64,000 bases of DNA from Aulostomus chinensis. Lineage: Eukaryota; Chordata; Actinopteri; Syngnathiformes; Aulostomidae. A program made the position numbers and the translations under genes. The notes below the pieces were generated by a model. The model worked only from the letters and a program-made list of their open reading frames with translations. It searched no databases and was not told the DNA's origin. Below are positions 12,801 to 23,361 of the stretch, one piece after another (position 1 is the stretch's first letter; every line of letters begins with the position of its first letter). The stretch spans positions 16,807,177-16,871,176 of the forward strand of contig JBBMOA010000020.1 of the NCBI GenBank assembly GCA_037954235.1, read 5' to 3'.

Positions 12801-15653
12801 GGTCTGCCTCTGACGCATTCCAGCTCCGACGCAGCTGCTGGGGCTGATCCCACTCACTCTGGAGCGTCAGTCAGATTCCATCAGACGCGCCACAGCACAG
12901 GCTCTCTGCTGTTCACTAAGGTTTTAGATTTTAAGTCCAAAGACGGAATGAAAACCTCCCGTTGATTTCACCCAGTGTCAGAATCAGTTTGAATGATAAA
13001 ACACTACACAGGCCAACTGTCAGTGAACAGGAACATCTTGGAACATCGTGGAAAATGGCTTAGAACAGCAGCAGGTGCGGTTGTAGTTGGGTTATTAAAG
13101 CGAATGTTTGGACGATGAATTTTTACGGACGCGGGAGCTTATTTAGAGCCTGTTCACTCTTGGTTTTAAAATGCGTATTTGCCATCCAATCAGAATTGAA
13201 CTTTTTCAAATACAGTATAAAGGCTAATGTGTCCTGATGCATACCCGAAAAGGACACAACAGGACAACTTGTTTTCGGACAGGACATGGTGGTTGCTTAG
13301 TTACTAGTTAAGTGGTGGTTAAGTTGTTGTTGTTTTTTTGTGAAATCCTGCTAACAGTCAAAACTCCGCATGGAGGAAGTGGAAGCAGCTCCCGGGCTGA
13401 CCCATCTGCCGTCCAGCAGGGCGATTAATTCCTGAACTCATTCTCAGAGGTCAAAGTCATTTTGATGAATCTTTTCCTTTCAGAGGGACTTTTTTCAAAT
13501 CTGCTCATTTGGTGCAGTGCAACGCCCATTAGCCACATCTCAAATTACATCAGGAAGAACGTGTGTAAACAGTTGAGCGTGCATTTCTATGGCATGCCTT
13601 TGTTTTTGGTCATGTTTTAAGAGAGGAAATAGGGGGCAGAGGAAATCGTCTGGCGAGCACATAAATGAGGTCCTGTCTCCAGGGAGTTCGGTGTCTTTAC
13701 GAGCTTTAGGAATGTTTGCAGCTTTTGAAACAGTGTTTGTATGTATTCTCTGCTCCGGCGTTCATCTGAGCTGCTGGTCAGTTTTGACGCGGCAGCCAAA
13801 GAACGAGCGTGTGACTGTGAGAATGTGATCAAGCTGCTGCGGTGGACCTCCATCCATTGACAGAAGAGAATATCCAGCTCATCCTCCACTGAAGAACACA
13901 AGCCAGATGTTGGTTTAGATGCAAGAAGACAAACGGTCAAGACCAAATGTTCCGGTCTGCATTCGAGAGGAGACATTCCACAGTGAAGCTGCATCATAGT
14001 TCATGACTTCTCTTCCTGTGGTCACTTTTTTTTTTTTTAAATCTGATATTGCAGCAAGTTCCAATAGCAAATGGCACAACTAATCCCTGCAGCTCGGCCA
14101 AATGTGAGGTCAAACTGGAGCTGGCCTTCGAGTACCTGATGAGTAAGGACCGCCTCCGGTGGGTCACCATCACCAGTCAGCAGGTGAGCCTTGGGCGCCA
14201 CATTCAACAACACACTCATCACTTCCAAAAACATGACCGAGTCTGATTCTGGCATTTCAGGCTATCATGATGAGCATCTGCCTCCAGTCGATGGTGGATG
14301 AATTAATGGTGAAGAAGTCAGGCGGCAGCATCAAAAAGGTTTGTGACGAAGAAAAGGAATTGTTGCTCCCTACATATGGATGCCATTTTATCATGTGCCA
14401 AGGTACATCACAGCATTTTAGGATTTTCTACAACTGTTTTTGGTTATTATGGAGACAGTAGTTATTGATATAAGGACATCTGAGCACATGGAAATCTAAA
14501 GCAGGTAATTATGTAGAGGATTTTCTGCTCATAATTACCTTCATCAAGCCTTCGCCTGCTCCTCTTGGTTTGTTTCTCCACGTGTTTGCAGGTTTAGACA
14601 AAAAACTACCAGGCACAGAGCGAGGAGGACCTTATTAAATACATTTAACACAGCATGACACAGCATTTTTGATGCTGCTGTGCTCTTAAGAGTTTCTCTC
14701 CAGTTATTTTTACTTGTCTGTCTCCTTTTAGATGCTGAGGAAACGACACAACGGCTCCATGCACCGGCCAGACTGTCAGCAAGCTGTGAAATCTCCCCCC
14801 CTACTGGTGAGAAACGGGACACTGCACCGCAGGTTCTCAACCTTTTCAACAGGCGAGGGCCCATTTAAAAAAAACAACAAAAACAAAACAACAGAAAGTT
14901 ATGACCAGTTTAGTTTGATTAATCTTTTTTATTCAAATAAGATATTTGAAATATGTTAATGAAATCCATCGTGAGCGCCCCCCCAGCATTAAATAAATGA
15001 CAAAAAATCTTCAAGGGCTTTCCAAATTGGATTTTTAAAATTCTAATCATTTTAGTATTCATCAACTTTCTGTGGTTGAAATGTATACTCTCAGTTCTTT
15101 TGTCAGGCTAAGGTTCTACTGTAATAAAAGAAGAACGTCCTTGCAAAAAGTGAATTTCAACTTGAAAAGCAGTTTTGCGGCCCGTTAGTGGACACTCACA
15201 GCTCACCTGTGGGCCTCGGCCCAGTGGTTGAGAAACAATGCATTCTACCAGGATTCTTCACTGATGTCGGGTGAAGCACATCTAACTGTTGGTGGTTGAT
15301 TCGTCTGCAGGACTCTCCTGATCCCAGCCGGGAACAAATGGTCAAACTATCTGTGAGTACATGTGATGAAGATGTAAGATAATGAAGAAGCAGCTGAATG
15401 ATGTAGTTTGATCAGGAACTGATTGATTGATTGATTGATTGATTGATTCTTAAGTGACCACACAGCCAGGCTGGTGGAATTCACATAATCAACCATGGGC
15501 TGTGTTAAATAGACTGTTACTTCTTCCGTTCAGACAAAGCTGAGCTCCGTGTCCCTGCGAGGAATCAGCGCCTCGAACTCGGCAAACGACATCAGCGGCA
15601 ATGATTTCCACGGCAACTACGCTTTCGAGGGTATTGGCGATGATGACCTGTAA
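1121..15653 (+). CDS. snx17: sorting nexin 17, 3' part (12 coding exons)
   Basis: SNX17 is an endosomal PX-FERM adaptor. It binds PI3P through the PX domain and NPxY/NxxY tails (LRP1, LDLR, integrin beta) through the FERM-like F3 lobe, recycling cargo with the Retriever complex. Exons, joined in one frame: 1121-1185, 3726-3836, 5037-5127, 7579-7666, 11382-11451, 11884-11976, 12211-12414, 14055-14183, 14261-14338, 14732-14806, 15311-15352, 15534-15653. They total 1166 nt, giving 387 residues. All junctions have AG/GT and compatible phases. Family-typical stretches include VRQDPLLG, VRKLQEFELPYVS, ENRVGLNLLYAQ, LAFEYLMSKDRL and the C-terminal FEGIGDDDL. Human SNX17 is about 470 aa, so roughly 85 N-terminal residues (most of the PX domain) lie left of the window. 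No frameshift or lost domain is seen. Identification is by recalled family sequence. Confidence 0.96.
2225..2830 (+). repeat. polypyrimidine CT-rich tract in snx17 intron
   Basis: About 600 bp of almost pure pyrimidine on the + strand, made of degenerate units such as cttctcctcctgtcttcctctctg. It keeps long frames open on both strands (Ser/Leu/Pro-rich one way, Arg/Glu/Lys-rich the other). These are compositional artefacts, not genes. Long mirror-like Y/R tracts can adopt triplex (H-DNA) structure, which is inference. Confidence 0.85.
3726..3836 (+). CDS. snx17: snx17 exon: start of FERM F1
   Basis: Phase 0 at both ends, 37 codons. It begins ETQQIPTEEVALDICLSNGQ and ends DQTEDVLD before gtaagt. 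This covers the PX-FERM linker and the first ubiquitin-like strand pair of F1. Confidence 0.95.
5037..5127 (+). CDS. snx17: snx17 exon: FERM F1
   Basis: The acceptor is tttgaag and the donor is acat|gtaagt. It reads TVATKLDLPEDLVGYFSLFL followed by VREGVDGGLT, the F1 core, and ends one base into a Phe codon. Confidence 0.95.
6245..6520. repeat. dispersed repeat fragment
   Basis: Contains gttagcctcaagctaaatgt followed by ggctggctctttctgcattc; the same two blocks appear in the same order at 19830-19870 (ttagcttcaagctaaacct, gctggctctttctggagtc). Probably an old transposon family; no ORF. Confidence 0.5.
7579..7666 (+). CDS. snx17: snx17 exon: FERM F1/F2
   Basis: The acceptor is tctctcag and the donor is aaaaag|gtac. 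It reads VRKLQEFELPYVSITSLRSS and EFHILLRK, almost identical to the mammalian protein, with split codons at both ends that match the neighbours. Confidence 0.96.
9659..9720. repeat. (GT)n-(GA)n microsatellite
   Basis: Compound dinucleotide tract: GT with GC/CG interruptions, changing to GA. Confidence 0.95.
9831..9870. repeat. (CA)n microsatellite
   Basis: About 20 CA units with one T interruption near the left end. Confidence 0.95.
11382..11451 (+). CDS. snx17: snx17 exon: FERM F2
   Basis: The acceptor is tccgcag and the donor is cag|gtaaga. It completes a split Ser codon, then reads YWDMVYDSDVMENRVGLNLL YAQ, part of the helical F2 lobe. Confidence 0.96.
11884..11976 (+). CDS. snx17: snx17 exon: FERM F2
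   Basis: 31 codons, phase 0. It begins TVSDIERGWIIVNKDQHRQL and ends KGSKKE before gtaagc. It continues the helical F2 lobe. Confidence 0.95.
12211..12414 (+). CDS. snx17: snx17 exon: FERM F2/F3
   Basis: The largest snx17 exon here, 68 codons and phase 0. It begins FIHLGQTLKYYGYIKFDPCI and ends KVTRMRCWRVTSS before gtaagt. It spans the end of F2 and the start of the PTB-like F3 lobe. Confidence 0.96.
12415..14054 (+). other. snx17 intron (1.6 kb)
   Basis: No exon is recognised. The stretch at about 13150-13420 has a repeat-like character (gtgtcctgatgcata, aggacacaacaggac), but no terminal repeats could be defined. Confidence 0.6.
14055..14183 (+). CDS. snx17: snx17 exon: FERM F3
   Basis: 43 codons, phase 0. 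A variable linker (QVPIANGTTNPCSSAKC) is followed by the conserved EVKLELAFEYLMSKDRLRWV and TITSQQ, part of the cargo-binding F3 lobe. Confidence 0.95.
14261..14338 (+). CDS. snx17: snx17 exon: end of FERM F3
   Basis: 26 codons, phase 0: AIMMSICLQSMVDELMVKKS then GGSIKK before gtttgt. This is the terminal helix of F3 and is close to invariant in vertebrates. Confidence 0.95.
14732..14806 (+). CDS. snx17: snx17 exon: C-terminal tail
   Basis: 25 codons, phase 0: MLRKRHNGSMHRPDCQQAVK then SPPLL before gtgaga. The Met here is internal to the protein. A hAT-like element begins only about 22 bp past this donor. Confidence 0.93.
14829..15240. mobile_element. non-autonomous hAT (Charlie-like) element
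   Basis: The left end reads gcaggttctcaacctttt. The right end reads cagtggttgagaaacaatgc, whose complement begins gcattgtttctcaaccactg. These imperfect inverted ends match the CAGTGGTTCTCAACC-type termini of hAT-Charlie elements. There is no transposase ORF inside. It sits in the snx17 intron directly after the donor at 14807. Target duplications are not certain. Confidence 0.7.
15311..15352 (+). CDS. snx17: snx17 exon: C-terminal tail
   Basis: A 14-codon exon, DSPDPSREQMVKLS, between gtctgcag and gtgagt. It matches the ESPDASRESMVKLS segment of mammalian SNX17. Confidence 0.93.
15421..15448. repeat. (GATT)7 microsatellite
   Basis: Seven perfect tetranucleotide units in the last snx17 intron. 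Confidence 0.95.
15534..15653 (+). CDS. snx17: snx17 last coding exon
   Basis: The acceptor is ccgttcag. It starts TKLSSVSLRGISASNSANDI and ends NYAFEGIGDDDL then TAA. The terminal acidic Leu motif corresponds to the C-terminus through which SNX17 engages Retriever (family knowledge). Confidence 0.96.
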   Translation, partial: TKLSSVSLRGISASNSANDISGNDFHGNYAFEGIGDDDL

Positions 15654-17313
15654 CCTGTGACTCCCTCCCTCCTCTTTCTCTCTCTCTCACTCCTGTCCCC
15701 ATCATTCCACTGTCAACAAGCGAAGATCATGAGCCGAGTGGAACACGCAGACGTCTGATTGTGCACGACTGTAGCATCCCCGTGGAGAAATGGCTGCCTT
15801 ATCGCTGCTCTCGTTCACCGCGTCCTTTTCTTTCAGTCTCTCATCTTGATTTGCCGCCGTTCCAATCATCTTATCTAACTTGCAGCATTAATGACATGTA
15901 ACACTACATGTATTCCAATATGGACGCTTCCTGTCTCCTTTTTCCATTCACGTTGATTTCAGTGGCACTAGGTGGGACGTTCTCTAATGCAGTTATATTC
16001 TTAAGGTACAAAGTTAAATTAATATATTATAAACAAAACGCATGAAGAAATCCTGGATTCTTCCTGTTACGGCTGCATGTACTTTTCCAACCACAGAGCC
16101 AAATGTTTAGATGGACCGGCACTAGTGATCACACTGCTGGAGGCAACATGAACAACACTTCCTTTGTCTTTGGTGCCAATTCTAAAGAAATCCTCAATTC
16201 CTGCACGCATGAATCACATTTGTATCAGTGTTATTAGTGCAGGAACTGACTTTTTTGTTTCTTTAGAATCGGGCAGAACTGGACTTGGAGAGTTCTGGAT
16301 GTGACGAGAATGTGCTGAAATTGATCTCAGTCGAACGATTAATATACAGAGCTCAGAAATGTGCGTGATAAATGTTTGGCTTGGCTATATACCAAAATAT
16401 CATGTTTTTCTACTGTTAGCCAGTCATGCTCGAAATGTGCCAAGTCCGTAAATCTTGTCAGCATAAAGCCTTCAGAGTTAGTCTGACGCCTTAACTTTTG
16501 TGGGGTTAACTTGTCATTCAACATGCTTGAAACTTTAAGAAACTTTAAGGAACTTAAAGGAACTCTTTTTTTTTTTTTTTCTTTAAGGAAAAGCACTTAA
16601 TTACTGTGTTCTGCAGAACCAGACAAGAGGATAGATACCCTTCTCTCCTGTGTGTCTACAATAGAGAGCTAAAAAAATGTGCAGACCGCTAATTAGCTTA
16701 GCACAATGAATGATCGAGGATGGGAAGTGTTGGCATCAAAAGTAATTAGGTAGTTAAAATTTGTCATCATCCACTTGTGCAAAGTCAGTCATGATTAGTA
16801 GCAAAAGTCACTCTTCTTAATTTCAGCTTTTGTTTAAATTTACCAGGAAAACGGTTCCAAACGTGTTTTCATTCAAAAATGACAACATTAGGAATGATTC
16901 CATTGCAGATATTATTCACAATCTGTGTTGTATTAATGCAGAGAGAGGGTGTTTTGGAGAAAAGTGTTCGATGACTTTTGTCAAAGATGTGCTGACACCT
17001 CTCATCCACTACCATTCATCACGCTAAGCTAACTAGCCTGTCTGTGGGTCTCAGCTCCCTCACGCACGCACAAAGGAGAGATGGATATCGATCTCCTTGT
17101 TAGGTTCAAGGGAAAACAGCAAATAAGCAAATTTTCCAAAACGGCAGGTTTGTTCTTCAAAGTCAAAATCAGCGCAGAATCTTGCAGAGCTTGAGAGGTG
17201 GTTGATTTGGCCGGGCTGCTTGCACTTGCTGAACCCATCACTTTGCACAGTATTACAGAAGAAGATGAATGTTCAAGCATGACTTAAAACATTGTGTGGA
17301 GACATTTCTGCGG

Positions 17314-17370
17314 CGGGGGGGGGGGGGGGGGGGGGGGTCGTGTGTGTGTGTGTGTGTGGGGGGGGGGGTG
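17314..17370. repeat. G-run and (TG)n tract
   Basis: About 23 consecutive G, then about 9 TG units, then about 11 more G. It lies inside the inferred snx17 3'UTR, so it would be a G-rich RNA element if transcribed. Confidence 0.95.
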
Positions 17371-18316
17371 GTTGGGGTGGTTGAGGGGCTTTGTAAATCC
17401 ATCTATGATTTTTAGCCAATTTTTAAAGGTTTCTCATAAATGCCAAATTATAGTTTACTAAAGCATTTTGCACAAAAAAACCCATAAGAATTATGTCACT
17501 TTTTATATTATGTACATGCAATTTTAAGTATTCTGAACAATTACTAATATCATCAATAGCTTATTGTAATCAAATAGATTAAATGTAATCTAAGATGTAT
17601 AGAACAAAACTTTAAATGGACTAACATTTATCATTGTTTACATAATGTTTAGGGGACATTTTTAGTCAAAAATGGAAAGTGTTTACAAACTTTGCAACTG
17701 ATTCTCTTCTTGTGTAGTGATTGGAAGCATTGGGTTGGTTGTAATTTGTACATACATTGTTGTGCCAATCATCTCAGAGGATTTAGCCGATAAGGTGCTT
17801 CGGGGAATGTGATCACGATCGCTGAACAAAGTTCATGAATTGCAGGCAAGAAAATGAACATATCCCGCTGTTTTGTAAGACATGTCATTCCATTTGCTGT
17901 TAGCTTAAATTATTTCTTTAAAAAACAAAAACAAAAAAAAGAAGCAGCAGCAGCTGCATCTCAGTGTTTTGAAGCCTCTTGATGTAAAAGTGAACCGATC
18001 AACAGCTTTACTCTCGGTGGCAGCAGAAATGTTCTCGTCATAGCAAAGTATTCACTCTTGTGCTGCTGCTTCTGTCTCAAGTTTCATTTCCAGTCGAGGG
18101 GACACCAGATCGAACAGAAAGGGTGTTAATAAATGCGGAGGTGCCAAATTCAATTTAAAGTGTTTTTTTTTTTTTTTTTTTTTGTAATTTCCCAGCAGCA
18201 TCACTGTTAAAAAGAAAATATCACAATGTAAGGACTTGATTCATTCCACTACTTGTCATTGGGATTTTAGTGGTAAGATCAGTGACAATTGTCCACTCTG
18301 TTTGCCATGATGCTAA

Positions 18317-18322
18317 AATAAA
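18317..18322 (+). terminator. snx17: polyadenylation signal, snx17
   Basis: AATAAA followed by a GT-rich stretch (gtcatggttgtcgggtt) about 20-35 nt on, the expected downstream element. Most likely 3' end of snx17. Confidence 0.6.
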
Positions 18323-18806
18323 CTCTGAAATTTATGAGCTGTCATGGTTGTCGGGTTAATGGCTCACTGCATTTCACCGCCGATCTCGCACACACGTTCA
18401 TCAGCACGCTAGCAGAGCGACATGAAGAATCGCACACATCATTGAGCGACAGAGTTGAAGTATTAAGTCAGCGTATTTTGAACGTTGGAAGCCTTCATAG
18501 TGAATTGTGATCAAGGTGTGTAGTAGGTGGTGCATTGCGCCGGTGGTAACTAACCATGGAAACATTCACCACGGAAACATTCACATCTGATTGTTCCTTC
18601 AGCAATGTTTTTTTTTTTCTGACTAAAGTAAATGCTGATGCAGCGCATTGGTTCACTTCAATAACTATTTTTGGCCACGTGGGGGCAGCAGAAACAAGCT
18701 CTAAGTGTATCTGCCGTTGTAACATTCTCATTTATGGAAACGTCACAGAAAAATAAATAAGACCACCAGTCTGATGTCTGACATTCAACCAAATCATTAA
18801 CAGATC

Positions 18807-18812
18807 TTTATT
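18807..18812 (-). terminator. znf513: polyadenylation signal, znf513
   Basis: TTTATT on the + strand, i.e. AATAAA on the - strand, 1.6 kb past the znf513 stop codon. It places the end of znf513 at about 18785-18800, roughly 450 bp from the end of the convergent snx17. Confidence 0.55.
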
Positions 18813-19504
18813 TGAAAATCCGCACTTAAGGCATTTATGAGACACTGCATAAAGACAAAGATGATCACTTGGGCTATTTCAGTACTAATCAATGGGTTCA
18901 ACTCTCCATTGTCATGAAAAACTGGCAACCTGAAAAATATCCTTCTTGCATATAATAGTGACAAAAAATGTGTAAACTGAAATCATTTTAGGGGAAATGA
19001 ATGACACGTCACGCACATCGAACATAAACAGCTCTACATGATCAGGTATGTACTTCTAGCAGTGTGTTGCAGCTACGTTCGAAAAATAAAACACTCACAT
19101 GCATTCTAATAATGCCATCTCTTTTTCCCCCAAAGTAAATGAAAACAAAGGCGTTTTGAAGAAATTTAAGATAAGTAGAAAGTTTGGGGGGGGGGGGTTA
19201 ATGAATTTGAACAACATGCTCATGTACATTTGTCACTCCTGAGTCACATACAAAGAGATGTGCTTTTCCTTTCGTCACGTCAAGCTTGCAGAGGGCCTTT
19301 AAAAATGCTAATACATGCACACGTATTGTTCAAATAAGTAGAAACTACTTTTATGCCAACTTTTTCGGTAAAAACAAACAAACCACATTTTATAAACTTT
19401 AGGGGTTTAAAATGGCAACACAGTTGAAGATACAGGAGCTTAAATTAAACATTTTATCAAGTGCAACACAATTCCAGCACTGTTAAAAAATAATTTTGAT
19501 AGTA

Positions 19505-19960
19505 GTACATACACAAGTTATTAACTCCTCTGAAGGCATGCCGTCACCAGAGCTCGTCCTTGATGCAAACAGAGCACAATAACGGCCGTTACAAGGACCC
19601 ATCTTCAACAATACTTCACCCAAAAGCGTATTTTGCCTTTCAGCTGTCTTAAGCCCCCCCCCCCCCCCGTGACTCCACAATGCAGAAAGAACCTTAGATT
19701 TAAGCTAATAGTGACCAACTGCTGACGACAGCAAAATTGTCCAAAAAAACATCCATTAAGTGCATCTTCCAGAACATTTTTGGCACATTTTGATGTTTTG
19801 CTGCTGTGGCTGTTCGAGTTAATCGCTATTAGCTTCAAGCTAAACCTACACAGCTGGCTCTTTCTGGAGTCAAGGAAGCAACATAGGAGGAAAGAAATGT
19901 CTGTGAGCTGAAGATGGGGAATAAACTTTTTGGGTGAAGTATCACTTAAAAGCTGCACTG
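19505..19960. repeat. dispersed repeat fragment in znf513 3'UTR
   Basis: Second copy of the family at 6245-6520, with a poly-C interruption at about 19654-19668. Limits are approximate. Confidence 0.45.
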
Positions 19961-20414
19961 TGAGGTCTTGAGAAAATGTAAACATACAAACATGACAACA
20001 TGTAAATAAACAAGGGAAGGAAAACCATGCTTAAATTGTCTAAAAACAACGCAGTGCAGCTATCACACAAATACGTGCATGAGTTCCTTGATAGAGTAAT
20101 ATTTGGTTTAAAAAACAAAAGAGAGGGAAACCAAATTCCGTCCTAGAATAAACCAGATATTTCTTTTAATGTTATAAATTAGCCTAATATGAACATACAT
20201 AGAGAACGAGACAGTGAAAGGACACAGACAGTAACAGCAGAAGACAAACTGATTCATTCATCAAAATATTCTTTACACTTAATTGTGCGAGATTCTACAA
20301 AGAAACAATTAGCAGCCTCTGAAGGAATCTAACAAAACAGATCAACACACAAAAATCATATAAAGGCTCTGTGAGAAACCAAAGTTGCTGGTAGCTTTGT
20401 TCTGCTGGGTTATA

Positions 20415-21367
20415 TTATACAATCTCAAGTTTGTAGCATGAGTGTATTGTCTGCCCTCTCTCTCTGGACATATACTGCATATCAACACCTGCTTCTTTTC
20501 TGTGAGTCTGAACTCCGACTCCCATCCCTTTTCTTGTCTCCTCCTCCTCATCGTTGCCAGTCATCGGAACCTTGACCCAGCCGTCTGTGGCCAGGCCGTG
20601 TTTCTTCTGGTGTCGTTTATAGTTGTCCCAGTGGCCCGTGGTGTAACCGCACTCCTGACACTTGTACGGCTTCTCCCCTGTGTGCCGCAGCATGTGCCGC
20701 TTCAGGTTCATGCTCTGGTTGCAGCTGTAACTGCACACGGCGCACTGGAAGGGCTTAGCCCCCGAGTGCACGCGCTGGTGACGTTTCAGGTTGGCAAGGT
20801 TCCCGCAGGCGTAATCGCACAAATGGCACTTGTAAGGTTTCTCGCCTGTGTGCACTCTGTGGTGGCGCTTGAGGTTGTCGAAGTGGGCTGAGGCGTAGTC
20901 ACACTGTGGGCACTTGTATGGTTTCTCGCCGCTGTGAGTTTTCATGTGACGTGCCAAGTGGTTAGGGTAATGTGTGAGGAACGGGCAGGCGGCGCAGGTG
21001 TACACCTTGTCGCTGCGCTCGCCGGGACTGTTGGGCGATGACGACGAGTCTTTAGTCAGCATTTCAAGGGTACACTTGGCACATATCTGGGCAGAGGAGC
21101 CGTCCTCGTCCTCCAAGACAATGCCACACAAACGGCAAGTGAAAGGAAATAAAGAAGGGGGGAGGGCGGCACCGTCCGCCATGCCCCCTCTGGTAGCTCT
21201 GCTGCCACCGCTGCCTGAGGGCTCCAACAGGGGTGGAGGCTGGTGGCTAGGGGCGGGGTTAGAAGCTGGTATGGGCTGTGGTGACGCCCCCTTTAAACTC
21301 TCAAAAGCTGAAAGGAAGTCACTGTTCTGGCTTCCTAAACTCACATTAGTTGAGTGCCTTGCAACCT
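20415..21367 (-). CDS. znf513: znf513 last exon: second finger cluster
   Basis: Acceptor ctgtttcag, beginning with a split Glu codon then VARHSTNVSLGSQ, ending with TAA at 20417-20415. Contains CRLCG...CAKC and five C2H2 fingers, then a 60-residue tail rich in Glu/Arg/Gly with no recognised domain. Confidence 0.96.
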
Positions 21368-23242
21368 CTGAAACAGAAATATGGACTGATTACACACCAG
21401 TTTAGATGGCAAAATGTAAAACTCTACTCAGAATTCATACAAACCTTTAGCTGGAGCACCAGGGTCTTCCTCATTAGGTCTTTGCCCAATCACTGGCCTC
21501 TTCAGGCTGCTGGGGCCACTGGCAGGTCGCAGCGAGGCGTCCTGCCCCACCCCCATAGAGGGCACATGCATGCGCTGGTGCCTCTTGAGGTTGCCGAGGG
21601 AACTGCAGGCAAAAGCGCAGCTGTCACATTTGTAAGGTTTCTCCCCGGTGTGAATGCGCAGGTGTCTCTGCAGGTTCACCAGCTGGGCCGAAGCGTAAGC
21701 GCACAGGGGGCAGTTAAAGGGCTTCTCCCCGTTGTGTGTCTTCATGTGACGCTTCACGTGGTTGGCATAACGGGAGGAGAAGCCACAGAGGTGACATGAG
21801 TGCAGTTTGGGTGATTTGTCATCAGCTGTCAGTGCTTTGTCACCCATCCCATTTGCCATACCGTCACCGTCGAGCTGCAAATGGGGACCGGGGCGAATCC
21901 CGCTGATGCTTCCAAAGTTGAAGTCCGTACTTTTGGCCTCCCTGGAGGCTTTGCAGCACCTCAGACAGTAAGGCCCCACCAGGTCGATGCCAGGTCCTAA
22001 AGGTTCATCCCGGAGCTGTCCACAGCCCCTGCAGGACAGATAAGGAGGGAAACTGGGCTCGGACTGGGATGCTCTGCCCTCATCATCCCTCCCGTTGTCA
22101 GTTGTGCTGCGAGAGTTGTCTGTTTCGCTTTCCATGCTGAGCTGACTGTAGGCGGGGCTCTCCTCATCACCCAGAGGATACACAGAGAAACCAATCTCAG
22201 CAGCTACTTCTGTATAAGGGAGACAGAAACACTGCATGTGACCACTGTGGGAGCAGCTCCACTACAGCTAGAACGGGTTACGAGAAGCGAGGGATTTGGC
22301 AGACACGTGGGAACACTTATGAAAGAGGAAAGAAGATGTACAGAAGCTTAAAACATCAGATGAATGTATGGTGGCCCCAAATGTGAGTATACCTTGATCG
22401 TATGAATGGCTGGAGCCATGCGATTGGCTGAGGTGAGAGTGGGCGGGGACGGCTATCAAACATGAGTCGGGAAAATAAAGGGTTCCAGCAGGTTTCAACA
22501 GGATTTAAGAGACTTTTAAGACAACTGAATAAAGTTGAACATCTTCTCTTCACATAAAAAAGTAAAGGGAAAATGACTGATTGTGTGTTGATTTATTGCA
22601 GCATTGAAATGCAACTTGATATTGTAAAATAGAAGTAACTTCCTCATCACATTTTTAATGAAATTCAAGACTTAAGACCCAGTGGGGCCACATCACGAGC
22701 ACAAAAACTGACTGTTGGAAGTAAAAGTTTCAGTTTCAACAAAAGCTGTACATACAGTACATAATAATAATACTTAGAAGAGGAAGAAGGAGAAAAGAAC
22801 ACGTCCTGGATTTCTCTCCAAATTTCACCAGACACAGTTGACAACCAGCCCCTCCATTACCAAGCAGCCCACCTGAGAGAAAGAGCGGAACATCTGATAC
22901 TCACAGTGCTGGGGGTAAAGTCAAGACTCTGTGAGCTCTCCTGTTGCTGTCTGCGATTTAACTTCAACCACGGAAAAAAAAAAAGAAAGAAAAAGCAACA
23001 GAACCTCGGGACGACAGCGCTGACCGACTTGAGTCGGTCGACGCCTCCAAAGTGAGCGAGTCGGAGGAAAAGCACCTTCCTCCACAGATGTGGAGAGAGA
23101 GAATGCGAGGAAGCCGTGAGTGGAGGCTGCCCTTCCATCCTGCCCCCTAGAAACCCCTCGTGGATGATTACCAAACCTAATGATAATGATGATGACTATA
23201 ATGGTGAGGCTGCTGCTGCTGATGATAATGATGATGAGGGCA

Positions 23243-23279
<37 letters not shown>

Positions 23280-23325
23280 GGGAAAGGAAAATGGCAGTGG
23301 GGCAGTGGTGGCAGAGGTAACAGCA

Positions 23326-23361
<36 letters not shown>

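Larger units (their letters stand above)
15654..18340 (+). other. snx17: snx17 3'UTR (inferred)
   Basis: Follows the stop codon without a recognisable further exon. It contains T runs (16566-16580, 18162-18183) and a G/TG tract (17314-17370). The probable end is set by the AATAAA at 18317-18322; an earlier AATAAA at 18128-18133 could give a shorter form. UTR extent is inferred. Confidence 0.6.
18790..20414 (-). other. znf513: znf513 3'UTR (inferred)
   Basis: No further coding sequence is seen. It includes a C homopolymer (about 19654-19668) and a dispersed repeat at about 19505-19960 that shares a motif with 6245-6520 and 52085-52440. Confidence 0.55.

Noticed and set aside
21428..21799. + strand ORFs opposite the znf513 finger exons
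   Set aside because: Antisense shadows of the zinc-finger coding sequence.
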